Shown: positions 11,709 through 25,100 of the stretch, one piece after another
How positions within the stretch are numbered: position 1 is the first letter of the stretch
How the letters are laid out: the number at the start of each line of letters is the position of its first letter
From: Nephrocerus scutellatus
Taxonomy: Eukaryota > Arthropoda > Insecta > Diptera > Pipunculidae
NCBI GenBank assembly: GCA_947095585.1
Contig: OX352764.1
Location: forward strand, 2,527,001-2,591,000
DNA length: 64,000 bases
Direction of reading: 5' to 3'
Notes under the pieces: model-generated
Seen by the model: only the letters and a program-made list of their open reading frames with translations
What the model was told of the DNA's origin: nothing
The model's database searches: none
Position numbers and translations under genes: made by a program

Positions 11709-11976
11709 GTGGGCGCTTTGGGTCTATTGGTTAGAGCGTTAGACTGAGCAAGAAATTCAATGTTGAAATCCTAGAAACACCAAAAAAAATTTTTCATGAT
11801 CCCACCTATTGCAAATTTCTGAAAAGCTGCCGAGAGTAATAACAGTGAAAGCTTCTCAATTTGCCTTACGAATACGGCATTAAATTTTAGGACCTTTCCA
11901 TTTGTGTGAAGAAATATAACAAACCTAACACGAATAGTCGCGAGAAGCTAGCCATTAGACCGCATCGGCCTAAGGA
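11709..11976 (+). mobile_element. tRNA-derived SINE, copy 2 (diverged)
   Basis: Starts GTGGGCGCTTTGGGTCTATTGG; the B box has decayed to GTTGAAATCC. It keeps ACACCAAAAAAAATTTTTCA, CCGAGAGTAATAAC, AAGCTTCTCAATTTGCC, ATACGGCATTAAATTTTAGG, and the 3' tail GTCGCGAGAAGCTAGCCATTAGACCGCATCGGCC. It is older than the copies near 17065 and 53368, and no target duplication is visible. Confidence 0.75.
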
Positions 11977-12280
11977 GTTTTTGACGAGTTATGGTTTCGT
12001 CGTGTGGAGAAATGGTGGCGCTAACTAGTATCGTTTTCATGAACAGCGTAGAGTTAATTTGCAGATGCGTTTTAGAGCTTATAGCGGTTTCACATAGGAA
12101 AAACGTAATACTTAAGACTTACAAGATTGTATGGATTTCCAACATAACGAGCAAAAAGTTTTGTTTTCTCAAAACAAACGATCAAACGACAGAAAGTTAG
12201 TCCTTTGTCAAACAGAAACTCACTCCTCAAACTTGTCTCAGCTCCTATTGCACATCGACGTTCGTGAGATGGCAGTGAAA

Positions 12281-12475
12281 TTAAGATTCTAAAGCGATCG
12301 TCCCTCTTAGATGTGTCGTCACCGAGTGAAGGTACCAGTTTCCTGAAACGTTCTGAATACCCACCCTTGAGACAGCTGATTGATTCAAGTTTAGTTGACG
12401 AGCGACTCCCCGTTGACTACCGCCTGCTTGCAACGAAACAACAACTTGAAAGGCTTCTTCTGGCGTTGTATCCAT
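12281..12475 (-). pseudogene. Tc1-like transposase, N-terminal helix-turn-helix fragment
   Basis: The minus-strand frame begins MDTTPEEAFQVVVSLQAGGS then QRGVARQLNLNQSAVSRV, the paired-like helix-turn-helix that binds terminal repeats. After a frameshift it continues FQETGTFTR, the GRPR-linker side of the domain. No catalytic DDE part is found nearby. A dead fragment. Confidence 0.75.
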
Positions 12476-12580
12476 GGTTTTGCTAAAACAATGAATGAAA
12501 TTTGTACAGATGTTTTCAGGTCAACGTCTTTTATGCGTACTGGAGGTGTAAGTCGATTTAGTTGCACGCGAGTGTATTAT

Positions 12581-12900
12581 GCCTGAAACACAAACACGCT
12601 TTAGCTTCGTCTTCGAGGCGTTACGATGCAGCCGCTTTGAATTTGCTTAGAATGACTTTTCTCTATGTCTATATGGCATTTCTCCGCTTTGAACTGTCAG
12701 GCAAAGCTAATGTTCAGCTGCTGACTTTTGAACTTGAGCTTCCGTTGGTAGCTTCGTTACGTAGCATTACGATTTTCTTTGCGATTGTCAAACGAAACGT
12801 TGATGCCGAAGCGACATTGTGATAGGAAGCATTGAAATCGTATGGCTGAACTCGTAAACGTCAGGCGAAGCCGAAGCTGAAGCGTGTTTGTGTTTTAAGC
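12581..12900. mobile_element. Inverted-repeat MITE of about 320 bp
   Basis: The left end GCCTGAAACACAAACACGCT, then TTAGCTTCG (12581 on), is mirrored by AGCGTGTTTGTGTTTTAAGC ending at 12900. The inverted match runs about 45 bp with a few mismatches (GCTTCAGCTTCGGCTTCGCC on the right). No long coding frame is convincing; the 86-codon open frame at 12562-12822 is fortuitous. The TIR is seen directly. The superfamily is unknown because the target duplication is unclear. Confidence 0.8.
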
Positions 12901-12998
12901 ACTAACCTTCACTTTATTGCTTGTCCTATTCGTAAGTCTCAACTTATTACTCATAATCTGACACAAGTTCCCAGCTTTAATTGCATATTTAATTTCTA

Positions 12999-13004
12999 TT
13001 TATT
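12999..13004 (-). terminator. MICU1: MICU1 polyadenylation signal (AATAAA)
   Basis: A minus-strand AATAAA lies about 175 nt beyond the MICU1 stop codon in an AT-rich 3' UTR. It is a reasonable cleavage signal; an ATTAAA a little upstream is an alternative. Confidence 0.55.
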
Positions 13005-13178
13005 ATTCTTTAAAAAATATAAAAAAATAAAACTTTAATTGTAACGTCAATAAAAATACGTATATAGCAAACTTAACATAAAGACATGACACAAAGAAGA
13101 TGAGGTAACAATAAAGAGGATAAAAACTGGATGAGATGCTATCAATATCGACATCCAACTGTTCGACTACACGGCCAT

Positions 13179-16100
13179 TTAAAGGTCGAGCAAAACTGGT
13201 TTCGTTTCCTTGGCACATTTAAGCATCGAGTGCATCAATTTGACAAATCCAGTGTCCTTTGGCTTCTCCAAGCCACGTAGCAGTCGATTTTTCATAACAG
13301 AAACAAATTCCTTATTGCTGAGTTGTCCGTCCACTGGAAAGAATCGAAATTAAAGAATGATATGAATTGAAAAGTCACAAACACAGACTTACTGTTCTCG
13401 TCGAAAATTGTAAAGACCACATCGATGACATGATCCGAGAGATTAACCATTGCCACCGTCTTGGCCACATGCTTCAGGGTAGCTGGATCTATTGACGCTC
13501 CAGCAATGTGGTAGAACGTCAATGCTGTGTCCACGTCGTTTATGTTATTCAAAAAGTGAAAAAAGTCCAGGTAATCAGATTTGGAGATTCCCTTTCCGTG
13601 ATCGCGGAAGCGACGCTTTACACGTTTCAGCTTCCTTTGTTTCTTCTTTGGCGGATAACCAGCATAGGCGAGCATTAGCTCAGCGAAATCTGCCTCGCTT
13701 ATAAGACCATTCTCGTCCGGCTTTTTGCGTTGAAACTCAAGCGAAAGCATCTCCCGCTGTAGCTGTTTCTGAAAATCGAGGAACTTTTCGATGGTCAATT
13801 TTTGATCCATTTTCGGTCCAAAGAAGTATGTTGTCAAAGCGGAGTTCACTCCCTGGGAGAGCGGGGAAATCAATTCAATTAGTTAATGTCAGTGAATTTG
13901 ACAGCCGAAAAAAAAAATTTAATCAAAAAACATTAAAAAGAGAGAGACACATAGAGAGAGAGAGAGAAAAGTACTATTGTGAACTGTGCCAGTGTGGTGT
14001 ACAGGCAAAGCGAGTGCGCTTGTGTTGGACAGGGGCATGCAAATGCGGAAGTACATATTTTTAAACGCTTAACGAGTATAGAAAGTGAGGTTATGTATTG
14101 TTGCCAAAACTTTTCTATTCACCTCCTATTGGAAAAACACAACAACAATAGGCGGCACCAGTATTAGCAACAGAACGAGAAAAACCAAAAATAGAAGAGA
14201 ATAACAACAAAGAAAAATGTAAGAAAAATGTTCACCAAAATACCTTGAAGATCTTTTGAAAGTTTTTGAAAGTTTTGTAGGGGAGTTTTATAAAAGAAAA
14301 AAGGGGAAAAAGTTACACATACAGAAACATATAGTACATACACACACAAAAGAGTAGAGAAAATACACAAAGAGAATCATGGATTAGAAAACATTTTTTT
14401 GTTTTGTTTTTTGATATCTGAAAAAAGTTAAGAAATTGGTTTTTGGCGGTTTTACAATCCCGCCATTTTACCTTAAATGTATTTCCGGTATTTGCGTGAT
14501 CCCGATGACGATTGCCAATGCTAGTCTGCTGGCGAACAAGTGTTGCGACCTTTTCAAATTCCTCACTGTCGACGTCACCATCGCCATTCAGGTCGAACAT
14601 TTGGAAGGCGATTTCAAAATGGCGACGAGAAGCTGTAAAAATAAAAGTATAAATTAGGGATTATATTTCATGCCTTCTTCCAAATAAGCTCTAATTTGAG
14701 GCTCGAGAAGCGATCATCAGAGAAACTTACGACGCTACACGTCACTGTACCAGATAAAATATACATAGACAAATTTCGAGGCAATCGAGATTTGAATAAG
14801 ATGTTTGGGAATTATATTGGTCTTGCGACTTCAGATGTTCTCTGTAGTCGGTGTTGCTCCACACGTTAAATAATTTCTCCGTGCAATATCTGTGCCTGCT
14901 TGCAAAAGACGTTTGGGAATTATATTGGTGGATTTTTGCCCAAAGGAAATTTCTACTATAGTTATTTTTGTTCGGTTTCACCGCTCTCAATGTAATAGTA
15001 ATTCCTATTTATGTCGTCGGCTCGATATTGCACGGCGAATGGTGTAATGGTGGGACGTTCGCTCGGCTGTCAGTAGCTTGACCTGTTGGGCTACTGTGCT
15101 GGGTACAACGTATGTATGCATGGTGTGTGATGAAGTGCTTTGACTGCATCAAATCACTTTGTTACAACTTGACTTGACTTGAGGTGAAATAAATATAAGT
15201 GGAGTGTGGAGAAAACTCGGCAAAGATGTCAAAAAAAATCCATAACATGTAAGGCTGTGTCGTCTACATGGCCGTGAGGGTTTTTAGTGTGGGAACGTTT
15301 ACAAACATTTACTGACAAATGCACTGTTTAGTTTTTTTTAATTTAATTTGATTTAATTTTTGAGTACATACATTTAACTCAAAGCAATTTAGAGATTAAG
15401 ATATTTGGTTTTAAAAGCTACAACTTATGCAGTTGTAAAATAATTTTCGATTTTAAATGTTGTAGGATTGTAGGATTTCCCTACAATGAAAATCTAATAT
15501 GATTCTTATATTTCATCATCACATCACATACAATAAAAGAAAACAGTGCTTGTAACCATTACGCGCGGTTGAATAGAAACTTATTTGATTTCTGGGGGCA
15601 CAATAAAAAGACCTCCAAAGCCCCCGAAGGAATCATAAAAAGATCCCCAAAAGACCCCCAAAAGAAATTCAAAAGATTCTAAAAAGACTCCCCAAAAGAC
15701 TCCAGAAGACCATCAAAAGTCTTCCCAAGAGACCTCAAAAGGCCTCACAGGAGACCTTAAAGCGATCCTAAAAAGGACCCCAAAAGGACCCTCAAAAACC
15801 CATCCAAAGACTCCCCAAAATACCCCCAAAAGACCCTTAAAAGACCCATTATGCATGTTGGATTGTGCATATTCTATATTGCGTGTTGCATGTAGCATAT
15901 AGCAAGTTGTATTTGCATTTTGTAGGTCAGGTATTGCATGTTGACCTCTCAATAGCTTTTGACTGCATTATTTTTTAAATTATGTCCGATAAATTAAAGG
16001 AATACTTCGGCTTTAGTATCTCTGGTGTTAAATTTGTTCTTGATAACCATACTCGCAGCAAGTATTTGCAAATGGTAATTACTCCTCAACACTCGAATTG

Positions 16101-19100
16101 AAGAATGGAGTACCACAGGGATCTGTGCTTGGTCCAGTTTTATTTGCCTTATTTATTAATGATCTCACGAGCCTTTGTAAGTCCGTACATATGTACAAGT
16201 GTACTTCTTACGCCTCAGAGGGCTTATGGAAGATTGTGTTACCCGAGTTAATGATGATATTGGACGCATTCATGAGTGGGCTCATAGAAATTGCCTGCTA
16301 CTTAATCAAGCAAAAACACAATGCCTGTTAATCGCTTGGAACATGTCACTGACTGCACAGCACTACAGGTAAAAATCTTGGAGTCATTATCAACAGTTGT
16401 CTGTCAGCTTATGACCATATAAGCAGAATATAACGTACCCTTCGCTACCTATGGAAAAGTGCTCCTAAACCACTCTCTGAGAATATTTACTGCTCCTTGG
16501 ACTCAATTTCTTTTCGCAGACTCATACGTTTTCATGCCTCCTATATATAGCCATGTTTGCAATTATAACACCGCGATCCTAAATTGTACGCTGAGAGACT
16601 ACTTCATCATTAGAAACTTTATCTCCATTCATAATATAATATATATCCGAAAGCCTAGTTATCTATCAGATACGATTCAACTTTTGCAGTCCACTCGTAG
16701 TCAAGGCCTGTGCATTCCTCGTTATAAATACATTAACAGTCAATGCATGTTCTTCATTCACGTTCTCAGATTGTGAAACTCTCTTAATATACAGGTCTGG
16801 GAGCTTTACGAAGCCAATATACGAAAACATTACAATCAATCCAGTTTAAATTTTTATTTTACTTTTACACTAGCAATTCAATTATTTTAACGGTTTCTTT
16901 CATAGTCAATTTTTGCTCTCTGTCCTCCTATTGTTCTTACATTTTCTTCTCTTCTCTTCTCTTATATATATATTATACAATTTGCTTTTTATATTTATCA
17001 AATATTGTAATTGTATTAATTAACTTAATTAATTAATTACAAAATATAACTATATATAGGCTTAGTGGGCGCCGTGGCTCAGTGGATAAGAGCATGGACT
17101 TCTGAGCAGGGAGTTCGTGGTTCGAATCACAGTAACACCAAAAATATTTTTCACAGTGTCCTACCTCTCGCGAAAGTCTGACAAACGTCCGAGAGTAATA
17201 CCTTGTCACGGATCCGGCTAGGTCCCCTCCATTTGTGTGCAAAAGTATACATGCTCAACAAAAATGGTTGCGAGAAGCCAGGCCTTGGACCGCAATGGTC
17301 TGTCGCGCCAAATATTGTATAATATATAACTATACAAAACGAGGCATAAAATAGTGACTTAAAAGTGGGACATAACAGTGTAACTTAACATGGGACATTT
17401 AACATTTAGTTTTTTAAACATGTACCGCACTTATATTCCATGTAGAGTGAGACGCTGTCACGTCAAAAATGTTTGTCCAGCTTATTCACTGATTTCAATT
17501 ACAGAGCCGTCATTTACGTCATAAGACTTACCTTGCAGAAAGTATAAAGCTCTTTGGTGCGTAGCGTATATCGAACAACATCTACATCTACAGCTGCAGC
17601 AGCAGCAGCTAGAGAAATAACAACAGCCAACTTTCCTTTGTGGAGGGCTAACGAATAGCAAAGTTCAGGAAGCATTGCAGGAAGCACTCCACAACAACAA
17701 GAACAATTACCACAGGCAAAGTGAAGTGTAGTAGCAAAGGTGTAAAGTAATAACTAGGAACGCAATATAATGCAGAGTGGCAGTCAAAGAAAGCGTCCTG
17801 CCTGCCTGTTGGTGCGCATGCCAGTAAACTTTCACTCTCCAGGCCAGGAATACGAGTAGGAACGGAGCGAAAGTCACTGTTGCTGGCAATGGGTGGTGGT
17901 GGTTGGCTGTTTAACTGATGACGTCGTGTCGCGTCGCTGAAGCAATTTTCAGTCAGTGCTTGACTTCTCATCTATCGACGACACGACCAGTAGTTGTAAT
18001 TTTTCCCCTTTACTGTCTGGTTGTGAGTGTGACGTGGACGTATACCGTCGCCGTACGGTGCACCGCCGTTAGTTCAGTTTCAATCGCAATCATTTTGGTA
18101 ATTTTCATTTTGTTTTGTGTCCTTCGAAACCAATCACAGAGTTTAGAACATTGCCAAATTCCAAGTGCGCCTTTGCAAAAACGAACAAACTTTTCAGCTG
18201 CTTTATCCTTGTGCTCGCGTCCAGCCCCGCCCCGCTTCACTTTTTTTATGGCTAAAATAAAAGTGAAAAGTGAAGAAAAAGTCTAAGAAAAAATCAAAGC
18301 CAGCAGCCAGCGAGAGGACATTGGACATTCAACAAGGTGCTGGTGTGCTGCCTGCCTGGCTAATGGAGCTTCTTCAGGCGACAACGACGACGACGACGAC
18401 GACGACAAACTACACACTTGCTCAAGAGTGGAACTCAAGTGGTGCGAACAATGTCACACCAAGTAATGGTGTCACATTTGCGTTTTGCCCACTATCTGGC
18501 GATGACAAATTTTGCTCGTCCGTCTGACCGGGAACACAAAAGCAAAAAATGCTAAACAATTTTCTATTTTAGTATCAAAATAACAACAACTAATTTACAA
18601 AGCCTACGGGGGTTGATGGTGGTGATGACATTTTAAGCGCCCACCCATTTAAAGACAACACAAATGGAAACGACACGGGAGCAATAGCTAGTCGAGTGGT
18701 GATGTCGTCCTCAACGACGCCGTTTTGTTTGCCATTTTTTGTTGTTGTTGCCTTTCCTCCTTCCATTTCATTTCGTCGTTTATTTAGAAAGCAGCGAGGT
18801 GGTTGGTGGTGCGCTTCTTTGTTTATTTATTTTTCGTGTTTTGTGTTTGCACGTCGCCTTGTCTTTCACTGGAAAACCCCCAAGCAGCCCCCAGTACTCC
18901 ACCAGGATTCATGAATACTCATCGCTCACTGTAAATTTTTGCCATCCGAATCCTCATGCGCTATGCATATTCATTGCTTTCTGCCCCTTTTGCTGGTGCT
19001 GGTGATGGTTGAGTCCTCATTAGAATTTGAATGGAATTTGAATCCTTAGAGCTGTTTCTTAATTTAAATTGGAAATTCGCACGGCTGAATGTAATCGTAC

Positions 19101-22100
19101 ATTTTTTTCGAATATCTCTTCAACAGAAAGGACAAAAGAATGCAAATTCACCTTAACAACTAAATGCAGCCAAGGGAACAGCAGTGAATTTTTTTCAGCG
19201 CTTCGCATTCACAAGAGCACACACAACCACACAAGACCATTTGCTCCCCATTCACAACCCAAAATAATGAAGAAGCGTAGAAAACTATGAGCGAATCGAC
19301 AGCAGTAGCAGCAGCAGCTGGAACAGCTTCAGCAACAATTCTTGAGCCAGAATCAATCTAAATGTTATTCAAGGTTCAAACGAAGAACACGATACACACA
19401 CACACATTTGAAAGACGCTCAACCGCCGCTGAACAACTTCTTGTGACAATGCTTAAGCGTTTCCTCTCGAGAAGACGCATCAATGTTTATTTGAAGTTCG
19501 TTGCCGTTATCCTGTTGGCCATTTTTTATTTTTCATTTTTGTTTCGCGAATCACTGAACGCCTTCGAAGTGAACAAGGAGCGAGCGGGAGTCCTTAACAA
19601 GCCGCCGGAGGTGAGTGTGTTGTTGGCGTCTGTGCCAACTTTTGCAATACTCGTACACATTTCTCCTTTTTTTTTTTCCAGATGAAATCGACAGCGATTG
19701 GAGGAAAACTGTTACGCCAACAGGTTCCGCCGGACAATATAAACGAGCCGGCATCAAGAACAACTAAAGTGCCATCGACTCTCAATCCAGTGTACGAGTA
19801 TTCCGAGGAGATTCACACTGCAACTGAGCGACACCTGCACGCAAGGAGCGCTCGACTGAACGAGGTTTGCCAAAAGCGAAATCTGCTTATGATCTACCCA
19901 CCGAAGCCATGGGAGTTCTTCGTATCACCGGGGCATAATTTAGTTTGGTGCAATGTCTTCAAGGCGGCCAGCAGCACTTGGATGTATTATTTCAACATTT
20001 TGGGTAAGACACCTCGCCTCGTTTCACTTACATTTCACACTTTCTAACCCACTCGCCATCCTTTGCAGGTGGCTACGACATAAAGTACCTCCAACGGACA
20101 AAAACACCGCCGCTGGAGTTGGCGCGCAAACGATTCCCTCGGCCCGAACTCTTCGAGCTATACGACAGTTTGGCCTCATCGCTGGCATTTCTCTGCGTTA
20201 GGGAACCCTTTGAACGTCTTGTTTCAGCTTATCGTGATAAATTAGAGGGATGCCACAACAAATACTACAAAGTGCTTGGCAAGCAAATTATTCGACAATT
20301 CCGCAATGGAGGTATCCTCAAACGGCACAACTCTGGACCAACCTTTAAAGAGTTTCTCAAATTTCTCATCAATAGTCATAAGCTGAAAAAGCCATTCGAT
20401 GAGCATTGGGCGCCAATTTATAGTTTCTGTACACCGTGCAGCATAAACTTCACCCTCATTACAAAAGTTGAGACATTCCAGCGAGACAGCGAGTATATTA
20501 TAAGGCAGGCGGGACTCGAACCGCTGTTGCTTGGCAAATTACCAAAAAGCAAACTGCGAAAGATTTCGAATCGGTCGACCGGCTACAATACGGGGAGTCT
20601 TATTGAGAGGTGAGTGGAGGATATGAGGTAGAGATTTTTCCGAACTTGAGTGGACTAAAGGCCACCTAACACTTCGTTTGCGCTCGGAATCGACTTTATT
20701 TATCAACACTAGAGACACTAGAAACCGAATCCTTGCCATCACAGCATAATTATTGACATTTCGGAGATCGCGTAATGAAAAGGAATCCCTCTTCAAAGTG
20801 CCTTAGTCGTTGGTTTTTATTTGCCATGCAATCCTTTGGCAGTGCAGCGGCGCACTCAAGTGCCCCATTAATTAAGAGAAAAATTGTGAGTGGGTGGTTT
20901 GCGGAATCAAACAAGGAGAGCATAAAAAATAAGGAAAAAACTTTTAACCGTCAAGTCTTAACCTCAGTGACGTTCGTTGGTTGGAGCACTCATGGATTAT
21001 GATGACCTAATTAGCAAATACAATGATTGTGTGATGCATTGTTTCGCTCCGAGGCCTAACCAGCGACCGACTCGTCGCCATCATCAATCAGCAACCAGTT
21101 GAGTTGGTCTCTTATTTTGTGCTTTCCTTGTTGTTTCCTTTCCATTGTATGCAATATTTGCGACGGTTATGTGGCATAAAAGGTTGCGTCTCAAAAATGC
21201 AGAGCGCTTTTGTGTCCGTCCATATTTTTTCTTTCAAAGATTCCATTTCGATTAAATGAAAACGGTAATAGCAGCGAGATTATCACATATTTCAGTTGTC
21301 GTCGTCGTCAAGTACTCTAGAATTTCAAATTTATAAACAAACAAAGGACGAGGCGTGTTCTGGTGATGCTATCCTTAAGATGATGCTAATTACACAAATT
21401 AAAATTTGTAATACAATAGGATAATGCTTAAAAGAAGGATATACAGACAGACAGACAGTTAATGAGTTGTGTTACTGGATTAAGTGAAGAACTAAAACTG
21501 TTAAGCATCCTTTTTTTTTTTTTTGTAAAGACCCATATTGCTGATTAATCTAAGAGACGTACCACCTCCCTGATGAAGGATAGTACATCCTTAGTAGCAG
21601 TGTTTTTCAACTCTGCTGAGGAACATATTATGTTTGCTGGGCATTCACAGAAAATGTGCTCGGATTAATCGTCAACTTCCGAACAGAGCCTACAACCCTA
21701 CAAGGATTAATTTTGTTAAGGTGATACCGCAAGCCACACTGTCCTCTGAGAAAACTCGACAGTTTTCTAATGCTATCCTTGTCTAGATTAGGGATTTCCT
21801 TATAGGAATACGGCCTGATTAGTCTTTGAGATTGTGTCGGTCCGGAAACATTTTTCCAGTGGGCCAGACAAAGTTTGTGTTTCCAATTATTAATCAGCGC
21901 TGTGGCAGCAGCCCAATTGACACCGCAGTAGGGTTCAGGTATTATGAGCGCAGATTTTGAGCCAGCCAGCAAGATTCGTTGCTTGCAATTCCGTGATGAC
22001 CAGGAACCCATCAGAGTCTCATCATTTTGTGTCTGGCAAGAGATTACAGTGCATCATAGCAACATTTAACTGATTTAGAGGCAATTCAGTTGGACGACAG

Positions 22101-25100
22101 CGCTTTAAGTGCTGCCTGGCTATCTGAAATCTGAAATATATATTCTAGCGCTCTTATGACCTTTACTAAGGTTTATCCTAGCGCAGATCTTAATGGCAAG
22201 GTGTTCAGCTTCTAAAGCTGTCGCAGGGCAGGTACGCATGACACCTGTGCAATTCTTTGGAGCTTCTGAAGCTTAGTTACCGTTGTTCGTTCACGAACTT
22301 TGACCACCAAATGGGCCCCACCATTATTGTGTAGATCCAGTGTATCAGTTTTGGATTTAGACCCGAAGTTCTGCCGTAAAGGTGTCTACTGGCCCACATG
22401 GCCCTAGTGGGGCTTTCGATGGCGGACTTGATATGAGAATTTCAGCTAAGACCTTTGTCAATAATGACTCCGCGATATTTAACCTCACTGGAATAAGTTT
22501 TTACCTATGTACTTAATATCACCAGTACGATATTTCATCACTATCTTCTTCCTTCTGTCGCAGGTACTTTTCGCAGGTGGATCGCAACACCCTCGACCAG
22601 TTGCTCAACATTTATCGCCTGGACTTTGAGCTCTTCGGCTACAACATGACAAAATACTACGATCTGGTCCTGCCGTCGTCGTCATCGTCGAGTACACCGC
22701 TGCTAGACAGCACCGCATCAGCCGTCAGTGACAGTAGCAGTTTGACAGGCACAACAAGCACCGTCATCAAGATGTCAAAACCGAAAAACACAACAACAAC
22801 AACTGTATAGTTTAAGAAGGATAGAACCGAAACAGAAATTGGTTTCATTACGGCGGGGCCAAAAAGTTTAATCCATGACCATTGCTAAACATCCTTTACC
22901 AAACTAAACACCCAATCACTCATACACACACACTCACAAAAAGTCCCAAAAGTACCTTGAACAAAAATTTGTATTCTCGAAATTTCTTTTGATCGAAGCG
23001 AACGAACTTTGTTGCCAAAGATAGTGATGATGAACCTAAGTTAAGCGCTCGTTTTCTCGGTTAGGTAGGTTAGTTAGAAACCCGTTAGTTAGTTAGTTAG
23101 TTAATCCTGCTAGTTAGACAGATTAAAGTGTAAATAATTCAAGGAAACCAAAACAACAAAAAAATCGAGTCATTAGCAAGCCTTTTAGCTCACTGCACAA
23201 AACTTAACAGGAAGTAATGCACTACTCGGTAATTTCAAATATTTACAATTACATTTATATTTAATTAAATATCGTTCACTTAAGCGAGAAAAGAAAATAG
23301 GAACAACTTAAGACAACCTTTCTTCCTACGATACATCCAGACCCGATTCACCCCACCGTCCACCATGCACACAGCAAAGGATTCAAAAAATGTCAATGTG
23401 ATGTAAAGGAGAATTTTTACACAAACTCGTATGTACTGTACTCGTATGTATGCAAAACAAATATTTGGAACTTTTTCTACAAACTCCCACTCTATGTCCA
23501 CTTAAAGGATTTTTTAAAATACAAAACTTCTTCTAGCTGTAGAAGTAGCGAGGGAAACTATTTTTGATTACAAATATACTGTAGCGCATAGGCGAGGACG
23601 AAGACAGTGGAGTCTCAAAAGTCAAATCTATTCCCAGACAATCTTCTTGAATGTATTTACTAAATGTACTACTTATACTACCTGTATTTATATATAATGT
23701 CTATACACATATAAGGTTTATTGTGCTCGTATGTGAGCGAGCAACTGTTTCAAAATATCCAATATCCAAAGTGAGGAATCTTTGTAACTAAAAACCACAA
23801 ACACCCAAAAGAAGAACCCAACCACCCAACCACCCAACCAAGAGTAGCAGACAAATTTTCTGTTTTCATCGATTTTACTAAAACTGAATACATTATAATA
23901 TATACCTACATTTATACATATATATATATATATATAATAGAGAGATGTATGTATACATGTGTTTTTTAAATGTAATTTTAAAGATTTAAAGTTTTCTTAT
24001 TGTAAATTAATAAATTGATGAAAAGCATTTACGCTTCAAGAGTTTCGTTCGTTTGTGTTTGATTTGTTTGAGAGTGCACAGTGGGGCAGTGCTCATTCAA
24101 AAGGCTCTACAACCGGAATTCAGTTCTGAACAAATGTTTTGTTCGGAAAACGAGAGTGAGAGTTAAATAAATGTTAATTTAAAGAGGTGGTAATAAATGC
24201 GTGTGTGTTGGTGTGCAGTATTAAAATGTTAATCTCATTCTAAATAGCTGTGACGAAGATAAAAATTGAGTGAAAAACATAACCATAACATAATCATCAA
24301 GCGATACTCCTGATTCCATTATTCGTGATGGCTATGTCCAAAAAAAGACACAACTACAACGAAAAAATGCACAAAAATGTACAACACAGTTGCTATAAAG
24401 ATGTACTATACACCAGAGCGGATATACGAATGGAAAGGCTGGTATTTTATGTTATTTTATTTTATATCAATGTACACAATTCTGGGTAGCTTCGTCATTC
24501 TGTCCAAAAAACACCCGAAAGAAGGTGTTCTGAGATATTCGCTGAGATAAAGGCCAGGACCGGACCCCAGTTGTAGATCTAAATATGATGATGATGAAAT
24601 AATCTTACTCAGCTTGCAAATAAGCCTACAAGAATACCAGTTATGACTGACATCATTCTACCAACACCCTTGACTAGTTCCTTACCGCCCATCCTGATAA
24701 ATACTCCGTCAATGTATTATCGCCTCAACGCCCATCCGATCGTTGTGTACTATCAACCAATCTCTCGTTAATAAACCACGCAGTTATAGAAAAAACTCCC
24801 AAAGAAACAATTTGGCAATTAGAACGGCCTTAACAACTTCTTTGGGAGTATTAACTGGTCGCTATTGTTTCGCGATAGCAACATGGATGCGGCACCTGAT
24901 GCAATCTCAAACATCATCCTTATTAGTATGAGAGACTTTATCCCTTTCAGAAATAAGTCTGTTAAACCAAAGAAAGATGGAAGAAGAGCTGTAAAGAAGC
25001 TGCTAGGATTAGAAAGATTTCTACAAAGTAAGCCAGAAATGATTGCAATGCCCATCTTCGGCGAGACAAATTCACGAAAAATTGAGATAAAAATACTACA

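Noticed and set aside
15028..15180. A further tRNA-like SINE or tRNA gene
   Set aside because: It has an A-box-like stretch but no B box and no cloverleaf that I can draw, and no second copy is seen in the window.
17918..18527. Open frames upstream of the sulfotransferase as separate small genes
   Set aside because: They overlap each other on both strands and depend on ACG and GTT microsatellites; more likely 5' UTR.
19362..19448. Upstream ATG for the sulfotransferase
   Set aside because: Possible, but it puts 29 extra residues before the anchor and contains an HTHTF-type low-complexity run from a CACACA repeat. The second ATG is preferred; not excluded.
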